Source: Pardosa pseudoannulata (taxonomy: Eukaryota; Arthropoda; Arachnida; Araneae; Lycosidae). From it: a stretch of DNA of 64,000 nt. This document shows, one piece after another, positions 10,145 through 22,478 of this stretch (positions within the stretch are counted from its first letter, which is position 1; each line of letters begins with the position of its first letter). Below the pieces are notes generated by a model. It was given only the letters and a program-made list of their open reading frames with translations. It was not told where the DNA came from and did not search any database. The stretch is from assembly GCA_032207245.1 (NCBI GenBank), contig CM063502.1:43583162-43647161 (forward strand). The letters run 5' to 3'. Position numbers and translations under genes: made by a program.

Positions 10145-12646
10145 GTTGTGCCGCTCCACATCTCTGCACGGAGCTACAGTAAGCGATTCTTACCGTTCTC
10201 TGTGTCATTTGCCTTCCAATCATTTTATATCCTCTGCCAGGGCGGAGTGGGATCCCGACCGCGAAGATATAATATATCCGCGGGGAATCCGACCAACCCT
10301 CATGCACTTATGTTCGGTAAGTAACGCTGACAATTTTCCTCAAATGCGCCCGTCTCGGCCCAACTTGCTCAAGCAGTTCGATTTTCACTCACATGTGCTT
10401 TTCCGTAAACCGAACATTATATATATCTGTCGCATATATATACGTATTTGCAGCAAATCGTGTTTTCGAAGCTTCATTTCTGCTACTGAAGCATATGCAT
10501 GCACTTTTTGTGGAAACCATCGTTGAGTGGAGTCTTGGGATTTTGTGTTGCATTATTTTGTTGATATTTTATGAAACACTTTCTGTGCAAAATATAAACG
10601 TCTATGATCATCCGTTTGTAATTGCAATGTATTTTTGGCATATCGTTCTCTTGGAAATGAAGTGAATTCATCTTGTCTGTTTATATGAAGAAAGTAAACA
10701 CAGTCAGAAATTGTGCTCTATTATGATAAAGTCCCATTACTTGGTCTTAGTTCGTAAGGAAAATAGTTCAAGCACTTTATGATCCAGAATGGGAGTGGTT
10801 ATGATCCTTACAAAATTCACTATTTTCGCTGTATGCGGAAATATTTTATTTCTTGCAGTAACATTAACAACTTTTCATCTGTAGAGAAAAGTTGTACAGT
10901 TCATATATGCTGAATACATCATAAATTACTTAAATCTGTTTAATCAAAATTAAATTTTTACATTTGTTTGAAAAATTACTGGGTTTAACCTAAGGCTCCT
11001 TTAGTATCCTATTGTGTATATGGTATTATTGTATCATCACTTTAACTTCTAATTTTATTTTAGTAAATATCCCTGTTTTAAAGAGTTAGCTTTTATTTTA
11101 TTTATTTTGTACACCATACATTTGTTTACATTTTTTTTTTTTTTGTAAACTCTGTCAACATCTATCCCATCGGTTAATTTACCTTACATTCACAAATAGT
11201 CAACATTTTATTTGAAGAATAATGCAGCTTGTAGTTATACGTATATCATTATTGACAGAAAATTATTCTTTTAAAAATAGTAAAAACAGTTGCATCCAAA
11301 ATTTTATGTGCCATTGACATGGGATGTATTCTATACTTGTATCACTTTTGCTTCTTTAAAGTTAGTAGTATTTTTATTCAGAGACCGTAAAATAAGTGTA
11401 AACTGTTAGTCTATATCATTTCCTCACAGTTTAAGTATATGAAAGGTTTGAGTAACTGTACAATTAGTCAGTTTATTGAAAATGTTAAGAAAAACCTGTC
11501 AAAGAACACTTTATTCTAGTATTAGAAGCATACTTTAATTTAGGTATTAAATGATTGATATTTTTTATACAAATTAAACAAAATTGTATGATTACAAGGT
11601 TTTTAATGTGTTTAAGTTTTAACTTCAGCTATGACCTTTTATAGATGTAGCATGGTTCTTATTTTTCTTAATAATTTCTTTATCTTATTGCATTATCAAG
11701 TAAGAGGATTTAACTGTCAATTTATTTCTGCCTAGACTTTAAATGGAAAGAGCAATAATTAGTCAAACTTTCTACTATTCGAATCTTTAACAAGTTTTTC
11801 TTCAATTGTTTATATTATTCATTCTCAGTTAATTGGTAAATTTTTCTCTTGGATATTTATTTTTATCATTTTCTTTTTCAGTGTCTGCAGTACAGATTTT
11901 TATTATTGTGATAACAGTTCTATTAGCTGTCGGAATTATTACATGTGTCCTTAGTCATTACAAGATGGGAGCAAGGTCCTGGAGTGATCAGCGTAACAGA
12001 CAACAACCATCTACCAGGCAACTTCAGCAACCTTGTCCTCAACAGCAGCAGTACACATATACCTTAACACCAACCACTGCATCGGTAAATACTTCTGCTT
12101 CTAAATTTACTGCAAATGAAAAATGTTTTAGTAAATGCCATTCTATGTAATTCAAACTTTTCTTATATAAATGTGGTTAATTCTGTATATGTAATATATT
12201 TAATACTTTTAGTATTAACTTATATTAATAAATTTCAAAAATAATAAGATGAATCTCTAAATGGAATGATTGCCAATGATTAGTTTTCCTTTAAACATTG
12301 ATATAATTGTTATTTATATATAAGTTTTTCTTTTCTTTCCTTCTATATGTCTGCAATAATATTTTAACCTAAAAATCATAATAGTAATTTAAAATAAATT
12401 TCTAGTGATTATGTCCTTAAATTGCAGCCTTTGGTGAAAACCTTCAGTTCTCCCCTTCTCATTTGAGAAAATTGGTAACTTCACATATACCAAAATTAAT
12501 TCCTGCGTAGCTCAACAATTCTTAAATAAATTAGTTTTTCTTCACCCACATCATCATTTATTTCTAAATTTTCACCTTTTTTTTCCTAGGCTACCCAATT
12601 GCAAGAGATACCCTTTTTCCATTTGTGGTGGGTTGAAATTCCCATG

Positions 12647-12709
<63 letters not shown>

Positions 12710-15700
12710 GTGTAGAAGAGTACAATTTTAAAATGAATAAATCTATAATCAGATTGGTTTATGTATTTCATATTTGTAATGTGATATATCATGCCTTGTA
12801 TCCTGCCCTCTTAAACTAAAATATAAATTATTTAGCTCTTATTCTTGAATACAACTAGTTGGTAATGTATTTAGTAATATTTAAATGTATCCTAAATTAT
12901 GTGCAATTTGTAATATCTTTTTCAAAGTTATAAGGCTCTCTTGTAAAATCAAAACATTTAGATATAAGTAAAACAATACTATATTATAACACTCAGTTAC
13001 ATGTATTCAAGTTAATTAATATTAAAATAAACCTGCATGAGTAATATGCAAAAACTCCTTAAGAAAATATTAGACTATTCAAATTAGTTAAGGTTGTTTA
13101 ATTGTTTTCATGTACCTAAGTTATCAAATAGTTGTTGAATCTTGGGTAAAAATATATGCATTAGTCATAGACATGTAAGTGAAATTTCATTTATTATACA
13201 TTCTTTCAGTAACATTTCTTAATAAACTATTTTTATACAATAGTTTTTTTTTTTTTGAGAATTTAATAAAGTTTTTAATGTATTTTGTTTTAATATGGCA
13301 TTAATTTATTATAGACTTTTTATTTCTTTACTGTAGTGATATGAAGTGAGTTTTAATAATAATCTTTTAGTTTGTCTCATTAGTAATATATTTTTGGAAT
13401 GGTTTTAAAAATATAGATATTTATTACTATAGACTTAATTATTTTATATTAAAGGAGTTGTTAAGTACACAGTGTATTAGTATTGGAAAAATAGTAAACA
13501 AAAAAGTAAAATTCAACATCTAGAAAGATTTGAAAAAAATTATAGTACCAATGCTTAAACTGTGACACTTAAAGAGCTAGCAATGCATTTGATGTGATAT
13601 ATGTAAATGTATATGCATGTATAATATAGTATGAATAGAAATTAGTTTAATTGTCCCGATAATATTTTAAGCTAGGTACAGAGAAAGGGAAAATTAATAA
13701 TTTTATGTTTTTAAATATCAATATTATTTTCTTCTTATGGGCTGTGTAATTTTTGGATTAAATGATGTTGCTTTGATGATACTATTTTCTATGGCTTCTC
13801 TAATTACAGGTTATTTAGTTCAAAGTACTTTGAGCAGAATTACCTGTGGTGTAATGTATAGCATTTTTACTGAATTGTTTTATTTGGTTTTTATTAATGC
13901 TGAAAGTTGTGTGTTTCAGTAAAACAGGTGTATAAAAGCTATTGTTTATTTCAAACTAGCATAACTAACATTCACATGTCTTAAATATATTCACTATTTT
14001 TCTAATTTTTGCTTTGATCACTGCTCTCTAAAATTCAAAGATTTTAGAGTAATTTTCACGTATAATTAGTTATTGAAGTTACTTTTTTATTATATATTCA
14101 TAGCAAAATTCTAGTTAATTCTATCATGTACTTAACCAAAAACAAATCCACATGTGCATGTATATTAATAAGATATGCCACTATAAATTTATAAAGGAAG
14201 CTCCATTGTATTTGTGGTATCAATAACATTTACTCTAATAGTGTGTGAAATCATTGTTTTATGCTTAATAAATGCTTATTAGAAATAATGTACCATTATA
14301 AGTTAGTTTTTTCATATCTTATTTAATTTGTAAATTGCAAAAGCTAAAGCAAGGTAAAAAAAAAAAAAAACTCCATTAATGTTTTATACAAATCAGTGGT
14401 CTCCAAGCTTATGAAACATATTGTCTACAACCCTGTCATTTTTAAATCATACTGTGAACTATCAAAAGAAAGCGTAAAAGAATTAACTTTTTTTAAATCA
14501 TTAATTTGTTTATTGCCTTTGAACATACATTCATTGTAAATAAGAGATCAGTTCTAATATAACTATATATGGAAAAAAATGAAACTAAATTGTACCCATG
14601 AAATCCAACCTGAGTGGTACACTGTGAGCTAGCTATAATTTCCCTACAAGCTTATAGTAGCTTGTGTTTGATGGCTTGGCAATTTAGATTATCCTTACAA
14701 TTAATTATCATCTTACCGTAATTTTTTAGGAAAGTAAAGCAATGTACCCTTTTTTTTCTCATAAATATTTTCCTTTTAGACAGTCATCAATATAAAATAC
14801 ATGTTGTATGTATGGTTTCCTATTTCTTTTTGTATGCTTACTGAAATTTAATATACAGTAATATGACTTTTGCAATATGTTTTAGTTAGTATAGATTAAA
14901 GTAATGTCATAGTTTACAGTTGTACTAAGTATTCACCTTTATACAGTGTGATTGCTGATTTTTAGTCCTTAAACCTGTGTAACTTTTGTGAAGGTTGCAG
15001 AGTGCCTTAAATATTTGACATATTTTAATGTACCTCTTTATGTATATTTATATATCATACTTTTGCTGTTTCAACAGCTTAAAAACCTGTTACTCTTTGC
15101 TGTTGTTCCATTTTTAATTTAAACATTTAGCCAAATGTAAAATTTTTCTTAAAAGTATTAAGATTTTGATTTTTTCTGTTAATCTTATGTTTTTTACTTA
15201 TTATGTTTTCTTTTATCTCATTCCCTTCTTGATTTAATGTAGGAAATGTTTGGATTCTTTTGCAATCATCAAAGTAGACCATATACTGTTGCATGACAAT
15301 CACTTTAGCTTATTGTGTATTCTTTTCATTCTAATCTAGTAGTTTTAGAGTTATAACCAAGGTTATGAGAATAGTGGAGGTGTTGACTTGAAAATACTGA
15401 TGCAGTGTCATATAATTTAACATAATATTATCAGTTTATTTTGTAGATTGTGACACACTTTATTGCATTTGTATATTTATGAAAACTCCTTATTTCCAAT
15501 AGTGATCACTGTTTGTAATTCCTTTTAGGTTTCTAATTGTCTACTTATTCTATTTACAAGGTAATCATGTTTCTGCACCCTGTATTTGAAAGTAGGATAT
15601 TTTTCAGGATATCTGCATTCTTAATTTTTTTACTTTGATATTGTTGGGATGAAAAAAAAATCTTTTTTTTGTAAAAATTGCATACTAATCCTTGTAATTA

Positions 15701-16785
15701 TATTAATATAATTCCTCATTAATATAGAATGCTTATTTTAGGAGTTTAGCAATCTCAAATATTTTAAGCATTTTTCTCTTTTAACAAGTTAAACAGCAGC
15801 TCTTCAAATATGAACAAAGAGGCCTTATTGTATTTAATAATCATAAAGCTCTGTTATAGGCTGAACAAGGATTCTAGTATATTCATTTGAATAAGAAGTG
15901 CTAATAATTTTCATACTTTTAATATTCTTGTAGGTAGACAACTCATATTATGCAGTTGAACATTTATATTTGACTGTAATTATATTAATTATAAAGAATA
16001 ACTGTTTTCCTACTTCTAATGCATTCAAATTGTGGCATAATGTATTGGTTTAATATTGATAACTTGGCAAATTTGTTTTTCAGTTTATTGAAGATAGTTT
16101 AGATATATGCCACATTCTAACTGAATATTTTTTTCTATTTTTATTTTAGATGATGTACACACCTGCAACTGTTCAAGAAAGACAGCGTTTAGAAGCAGGA
16201 GCTCATCAGGATCATCTTGTGAGACTACATTCAGTTCAGACTGATCTTGCTTTAAACCTTCCTCATTCCATCGCTTTGCCTGATGGCGAAGAAGGCCCTA
16301 GATGTGATGTAAAGTTGCTTAAATTGCAAGATCCTGAACAACATGCTGAGATTACCCGTAGTTTTATAAGGCCTCCACCTAATCGAACTGTTCCTGATGG
16401 CAATTCTCTACCACCTTTTCGCTCCAATTCAGTTGGCCTCCTTCAAAAACCTTCTACACCACCACTGACTCAAACAGATACTGCAATTCTAGTCACGCGG
16501 TCTCACAGCGTGAGTTCAAGTAATGCCCAGGGGGGAAAGCTGGGCTATGCACGGGGACAATGCACTCCTTCAAACCCTGTTTCCTCACACATTTGGTTAC
16601 CATCATCAGTCGCCATGAACACTCGCATGTCTGGTAACAGCGGGAACTCAAACAGGACGTATGGTTGTACTCAAGCTGTAACAGATAGTAAATATGATAG
16701 CACTGACCCACCTCCTCCCTATAGTGATGTAGTAAATCAAATGGACTTAAATGCAGTTAGTAGGCAACAGAATAGTGGTGTTTGA
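10078..16785 (+). CDS. PMEPA1/LDLRAD4-family TGF-beta/SMAD-dampening membrane adaptor (three exons, 301 aa)
   Basis: Exons 10078-10144, 11882-12084 and 16150-16785 join in frame. Vertebrate family members (PMEPA1, LDLRAD4) sit in endosomal and Golgi membranes, bind SMAD2/3 to block TGF-beta signalling and recruit NEDD4-type ubiquitin ligases through PPxY motifs. Here residues 1-25 form a short lumenal/extracellular part and about 26-47 one membrane span (VQIFIIVITVLLAV), followed by the family signature CVLSHYKMGARS. A Q-rich linker follows. Residues 127-170 align with the family block LPDGEE...LQDPEQ and the SMAD motif PPNR at 166-169. PPPPY is at 277-281. The length fits vertebrate members (about 287-306 aa). 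Oddities: the first PPxY after DGEE is absent, and there is no LDLa domain. The family call is firm; the choice between the two vertebrate paralogues is not possible. Exon 1 is the least certain part. Confidence 0.85.
10145..11881 (+). other. Intron 1
   Basis: GT at 10145 and a strong acceptor at 11880-11881 (tttctttttcag). The first 400 bases are still CpG-rich, and the rest is AT-rich. Long open frames at 10393-10671 read as non-conserved sequence. I find no LDLa-type exon inside. Confidence 0.6.
11882..12084 (+). CDS. Coding exon 2: membrane span and juxtamembrane signature
   Basis: It encodes residues 23-90: the hydrophobic span and the LSHYK-ARS motif that is the best conserved part of the PMEPA1/LDLRAD4 family, then RNRQQPSTRQ and a short Gln run. 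The acceptor tttttcag ends at 11881. The donor is atcg|gtaaat at 12085, phase 0. Family resemblance confirms both frame and boundaries. Confidence 0.88.
12085..16149 (+). other. Intron 2
   Basis: A phase-0 intron of about 4.07 kb, with donor GTAAAT and acceptor tttttattttag. AT-rich, with a TA microsatellite at 12649-12705 and no recognised transposon. Small open frames inside (for example 13737-13922) lack family resemblance. Confidence 0.8.
12649..12705. repeat. (TA)n microsatellite in intron 2
   Basis: About 28 uninterrupted AT dinucleotides. Confidence 0.95.
16150..16785 (+). CDS. Coding exon 3: SMAD-interaction motif and PPxY tail
   Basis: It encodes residues 91-301 in one exon ending in TGA. 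It contains LPHSIALPDGEEGP and LQDPEQ, matching the vertebrate LPPTISLSDGEE and LRDPEQ blocks, then RPPPNRT (SMAD-interaction motif) and, 21 residues before the C-terminus, PPPPYSDV, the single NEDD4-WW ligand. The stretch between the two motifs is Ser/Thr/Asn-rich and probably disordered. Starting at the exon's own Met would give a soluble fragment, but the upstream exons fit far better. Confidence 0.9.
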   Translation: MMYTPATVQERQRLEAGAHQDHLVRLHSVQTDLALNLPHSIALPDGEEGPRCDVKLLKLQDPEQHAEITRSFIRPPPNRTVPDGNSLPPFRSNSVGLLQKPSTPPLTQTDTAILVTRSHSVSSSNAQGGKLGYARGQCTPSNPVSSHIWLPSSVAMNTRMSGNSGNSNRTYGCTQAVTDSKYDSTDPPPPYSDVVNQMDLNAVSRQQNSGV

Positions 16786-17432
16786 CGGTCAAACAAACTT
16801 AAGTCTTTCATCTGCCCATAGTTGTGATAATCTACCTGTTTCCAAAAGGAATTGGGGAAGGTCATCGACAGCAAAACCGATCTTCCTGTGTCCTGCAAAG
16901 ATTAGCAAGGCTTCCAATGCAGCCTCTGCTTTTACCATCACATGTCGAAAGGCCTAATGTTCACAGTGCCTCAGAGTTTTGCATTTGTTTCCTCTGTTCA
17001 TTTTTTTTTTTTTTTTTTTTTTTACTTCATTGGTTTGCAGTTGCTAACCAACCTTGGTCTAGCTTAATCAGTTACCAAGTTTTGTTGGAGAACTCATATA
17101 TTAAGTCATTTTTCTTGTACATCATTTCTGATGCCTTGTGCACCAGGTAGATTTTGTTTAAGAATGGTGCCCAGAGGCGTACTGTGATACATCAATGAAG
17201 GACAGGCAGTCTTAATTATGCATGTGCATTTCCATTATGTGCATGTATGTGTGATTGAAAGTGTGTGTTTTTGAATGCTGATGCATTTTTAGGAGAGAAA
17301 AATGTTTTGATAACAGTTTCAGAGAGAGAGAGAGAGACACAGTTCTTTAAATTTTAGGGTATGGTGCTATGCATAAAAAATTTATATAAAATGTTGCTTA
17401 TGGTCAGAAAGATATAAATTGTGTGTAAACAA

Positions 17433-17438
17433 AATAAA
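17433..17438 (+). terminator. Proximal polyadenylation signal AATAAA
   Basis: AATAAA about 650 bases after the stop codon, followed within 30-60 bases by a GT-rich stretch (ctgttagttttgtgaaagttgt). It is the first good candidate for the transcript's 3' end. Confidence 0.45.
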
Positions 17439-19253
17439 ATCTGTAAGCTAATGGGAAAACATAACTCTTTTCTGTTAGTTTTGTGAAAGTTGTCATAAGT
17501 AAACCAAAGAGATTTTTCTTTGTTGCTTTGTAAAAGAATTTTTTTCAATAGCTTTTGATGTAAGCATATATGTTTGTGTATGTATATATAAATATTTATA
17601 TAATACATCTTATATACATATAAACAGACATATATTGTAAATGGTAAAAGCATTTGTGAATTAAAAATATTCTTTTTAAAATTAGGTATGAAAACATTAT
17701 TTCTAAAATAATAGGTATTATAATATGTGTCATGTTATTCTGATGGTGCTATAGACTGAAAAAAAATTAAAAGTTGTTAAACTGTGGTTGTTAAAAGAGG
17801 GTCATTACTCAGTCATATTAATCTCAATATTTGTATTTTTATTTATATAAAGTGGTATAAGTTTCTGCTCAATCCCAGGAGTTTTAAATTTTCTTTTTAT
17901 TTATTTGGCATCTAATTTTATTTACAGTTATTTAATTATAGTATCAATAATTTTATTTCATTTTAAAGGCTCATTGAAAAAAAATTTTACTGTGTGCATC
18001 TTGTTACTTTTATTATTCCTTTCTTTGCATAAAAATATTAATCATAATCCAAATTCAAAAATTTTAGTTGGTTTAAATTTTACTATATGACAGTTCCATT
18101 GTTTTAAAAGTATTTTACTTTTAATTGTGGTGTAAAATGCTAAGCTTAACTTTTAGCATTCTAAAGTTCTTATTTCACTTTGTAAATTATAACATACTTA
18201 TTTATACAGTTAACTTGTCAGGGTACAAAATGCAATTGAGTTTTAAATATTTTAATACATATTTATACTCTTTGTCTTCAACAAAATTAAAAAGCATATC
18301 AATTTAATTTGTATACATCTGCAAATTGAGTGATGCTTTTCAAAATTTGTAAACTCACATTTATATAGAGGTTGATATATTTATCATGAGTAATTACTAA
18401 TATTCTTTGCAAATATTACCTTAGTAAATTATCCTTATTTTTATCTTTTAGTAAAATGAACTTATAATACTCATCCCTTTGTCTAATTTATTATTGATAA
18501 AATGGAAAATTTATTATATTTTCTGTTTCATTATGTAAAACAGCTGGATATTTGTTTAGCCCTTTAGTCTTGTTGATATATTAATATACTCATCTATTTG
18601 GTTATAAATAATAGTTGACTTTAAAAATGTTTCTATTCTTATGACATTTAAATCTAGTAATTTCTATTGACTGAAATTTTTAAGTTCTTGTACTTCTTGT
18701 CTTTTTTCAAGATGAAAAATTACTAGTTTCTACTTAGTAAATCAATTCTGTGCTGATTAAGTTATCATTAATTAATAGGTATATTTTAGTTGCAATGTTG
18801 TGACTTTTACTGAAACTAATTCTAAAATAGCTTATTTGTAATATAAATGACTCATTATTGGTAAATGACTGCTAAATTTCTGTATCTTTATAAGTTTAAT
18901 GTATACTGTTTGTACTATTAGACATGCTCTGAATTACTTTTCCATGTGCATTTTTTTCTGTTCTCATTGATAAAGTTTATAACAGAAATATTTTCATTTT
19001 CTAATTTATAAATTGTGCAAATTTTCATTTTAAGACTATGTATTAAAACAATGTGCACAGCTTAGCCAATTTTCATCTTTTAACTGAAACTGATCTCACT
19101 TTTTCAGAAATTATACTTTTTGTATTTTTTTCTTTTTTGGCATGCGGCTGTTAATTTCTCAGCCAAAATTATTGTAAATTATTGGTTATTTGCTGTCTGT
19201 GCTGTCTTTTATAACTAGGAAATATTTTTTTTAATGTACAATAAGTGCTGTTT

Positions 19254-19271
19254 CTGTTTATTAATAAACAG
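19254..19271. terminator. AATAAA inside a perfect 18-bp palindrome
   Basis: CTGTTTATTAATAAACAG is fully self-complementary and contains AATAAA at 19263-19268. The signal could be used on the plus strand, and by symmetry on the minus strand (same hexamer at 19257-19262). Confidence 0.35.
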
Positions 19272-19390
19272 CAATTCAAATTTATAGTAATTTATTTATG
19301 ACAGAGATGCTAGTTCCTTCACGTGAATAACTATTAAAAATTGAATAATTTAAAAACTATTTTAATTCTGATATGTTTGTGTATGAGTGT

Positions 19391-19403
19391 ATATATATAT
19401 ATT

Positions 19404-19434
<31 letters not shown>

Positions 19435-19482
19435 ATATATGCACATACAGCATTTTCTTTTTAAATATATTAAACCTAGGTG

Positions 19483-19519
<37 letters not shown>
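19391..19519. repeat. TA-rich microsatellites
   Basis: Two interrupted (TA)n tracts at 19391-19440 and 19491-19519, with related tttaaata-taggtgtatattttat spacers after each. This suggests a small local duplication. Confidence 0.85.
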
Positions 19520-19521
<2 letters not shown>

Positions 19522-19546
19522 GCACATACATTTTTTTTTTTAAATA

Positions 19547-20080
19547 GGTGTATATTTTATTTTCTCTCTCTTTTCTTATGTATATATTTTATTTTTTACT
19601 TATTTTTCCCTATTTTTTTTTTTTTTTTTTCTTGGTTTTTACCTCTTTTCCTCCATTCATTTTTTCATTTCCTCTTCCTTATTTCTTCTTTTCTTGTTGT
19701 TTTGTTTATTTATGTGTATGTATATGTATGTATAGTATTTGTATTATATATATATTTCCCTGTTTTATGACCCCCTTTCCAAAGTTAGACCACCCTCCCC
19801 CTCTAAGATTTAATCTCTCCCCCTTTTTCTTATGGTTCCCTTCTTTTTTTTTTTCATTTACTCTTCATGTTTTTTATGCTCTCTTCCTCTCATTTTTCAT
19901 TATATTCTATTTTTCATTGCTATGCTTTTTTTGTCTGTTTTCTGTACTCAATTTGTACTCTTGTCTCTTTCTTTTTTCTTTTTCATCATTTCTTAAATTT
20001 TTATGAATGCTTTTTTATCATCAAACTACCCCCTGTTTTTTTATATTTCATTTGTTTTTTTTTTTCATTCAATTGCTACC
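19547..20080 (+). repeat. T/C-rich low-complexity tract
   Basis: Strong strand asymmetry: mostly T with C. It yields long F/L/S-rich open frames that are composition artefacts and not genes. Confidence 0.75.
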
Positions 20081-22453
20081 TTGATCTTAAAAATATATAT
20101 GTAGTTGTTAATTTTGATGGCAAAGTACTGATATTTTTGTTAGCTGATTTTTCAACATTTTATGTGGCTGATTTTCCCTCCTTTTGATAATTACAACATC
20201 ATTTGCAAGAGTTGGTACATAGAAAGAAAATTCAACCAAATTCTCTCTTAGGAAGACAATTATTTTGTCTCAATGAAATAATTTAACCAGTCAATATGTG
20301 TATGTATATGCATATGTATGTATGTATAGTATTTGTATATGTATATATATGTATATAAACGCACACTGACATTTTACACTGACACCCAGCTTTAACCAAA
20401 GTTAGACCAGTGAAAACCAGTCTCCAATCTAAGATTGGTTAATAAAATTATCTTGCATTTATTAGATGCCAAATGGTAATTGGTTAGGAAGTATGCTCTT
20501 GATGTGCACTTAATATTCACAATGTTGTGCTCTGATCAAAAGTAGGATTTTCATTATATAGCTTTGCTTATCTTTAGAATATCATGCTTTATGTTTACAT
20601 GTGTAGCTGTATGAATTCTGTACTCAATTGAAATACTCTTGCTATTCTTTTTTTTTCATCATCATAAATTAAGCGATTAAATGTTTTATGAATGCTTTTA
20701 CTCTATGATATCATCAACTACCCCTGTGTTTTATTTATTTCATTTGTGTTTTTAATTTAGCTCATTCATGAATTGCTATTTAAAAAACTTTTATAATAAT
20801 GTTTTGCCTTTAATTTTGTAATGAACTTCTTGAGATTACTTTTTATATCTGGAGAGGCATTTGCTCACTCCCATGGGTAACTGTCTGTTATTTTTGGTGA
20901 TGTTCAAAATATTTGTATAAGATGTTTTTAATTTACATAGCATTTTTAAGTTGCAAACTTAGAAAATGCTTTTAACTTTTTATTTTTAACTAACTCAATT
21001 GCCAGACACAATATTTTGTATTGTCAAAAAATAAGTGACTCATTTTTTCAAATATGTTAATGCATCTGTTAAGTTTTTGTTGTCCATGTCTGAAATAGTA
21101 CTTTCATGATACATTAACTCCAATGAATTCTTTATTTTTTTCTGACTGCAGTTTTTTTATTGAAGTAATATTCTTCACATTAAAATATGTTCATATAGGT
21201 TTAATTTATGTTGACTTGTAATTATATCTACTTGAAAAGTTTTCTGTTTGTTTTTAACAGTTCCTCTTTTGACTGTATAGGTTAATACTAAAACATGAAA
21301 GATTTGGCAAATCTTTTAATTAAACTTGCCATAGCATATATTGTAGGGATGATCTTGTTAATTAGATAAAACAAACTGCCTTCTATTTGAAATGCACATG
21401 CTTAATCTCATTCGTCTCACAAATAATGTTTATTTGATAGATTAACTAAGTATTAAACTGAGCATGAAGAGTTCATTTGCATTTGATAAAGAAATGAACT
21501 TCCTTCTTTTTTATTTCTCCCTCCTTCCCCCATTTTGTTTTTGATATTTTAGCACTTATCTTACTAATTTAGTTTGTCTCATTTTGATTAAGTTAAATTA
21601 TTCCTAATATATAATTGCCACATTATTTGCTCAAGAAATATATTTTATTCTGCATAATTTTTTTTCAATGAGGGCATATTTAAACATTAATTGGAAGTTG
21701 TTAAATTAATATTAATCATCTGTATTTACTTCTGTAGTTTAAAAGTACATACATTACAGATATGTATATTATTATTATTATTATTTTTTTTTTTTTTCAC
21801 TGGGGGTACTATCCCATAAAAAAGTCCATTAAGGATAGATCTCATACTAAATTTGTAATATAATCAAACAAAATGCAGACTGTAAAGTTATTTCTAGTTT
21901 GTGTTATTTACTTGTTCATACATTATAAAAATATTGTCCTTTATTCTCTGTCTTACTTTGGAAAGTTCATTTGCAAATCTGTAACTAATGAAGTGAGTGA
22001 ATGAAGACCAATGCTAAAAAATTTTTTGAATACTAAGGCAAAGTTTTCTATTAGACATTTTTTATATCATTTTTATAATGTAGGATTTTTTATGATTACT
22101 GAAAGTTTGGTTATTTGCGCATAGCACAGCATTTGTAATTAACTGTGAATTGAAGTATAATTCTAAAGTAAAGATAATTTCAAAAATTCTATCTTTTTAA
22201 AGTGATCTTCAACTTAACTCTAAGCTGGTTTGTTATTCAAATCAAATGTATTCATTATTTGTTCTATATGGGAGGCAGTGTCATTTCCATTATTTATGCA
22301 ACAATAATTTACTGTGCTTTTTCCAACTCTGTTTTATAAACAGTGATTATCCTAAGAATGTCAGCAATCATATTCAAGACTTCCCCTCTCACATTTTAAA
22401 TCAGTCCACTAGCTAGAGACTATGTGATGTTCTTCTCTTGCGAGCTTGCTGTG

Positions 22454-22478
22454 AGAACGTGCCAAACTTGCACGTTCT
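22454..22478. other. Short perfect hairpin
   Basis: Arms AGAACGTGC (22454-22462) and GCACGTTCT (22470-22478) with a 7-nt loop. Weaker pairing continues outward. It is GC-rich against its surroundings and, if in the 3' UTR, would be an RNA stem-loop. Confidence 0.5.

Noticed and set aside
9837..10526. 229-codon open frame spanning leader, exon 1 and intron 1
   Set aside because: It crosses the supported donor at 10145 and is out of frame with the PMEPA1-like exons. It is at most the overlapping upstream frame from 10032.
19548..20187. F/L/S-rich 152- and 106-codon frames resembling membrane proteins
   Set aside because: Artefacts of a T-rich low-complexity tract.
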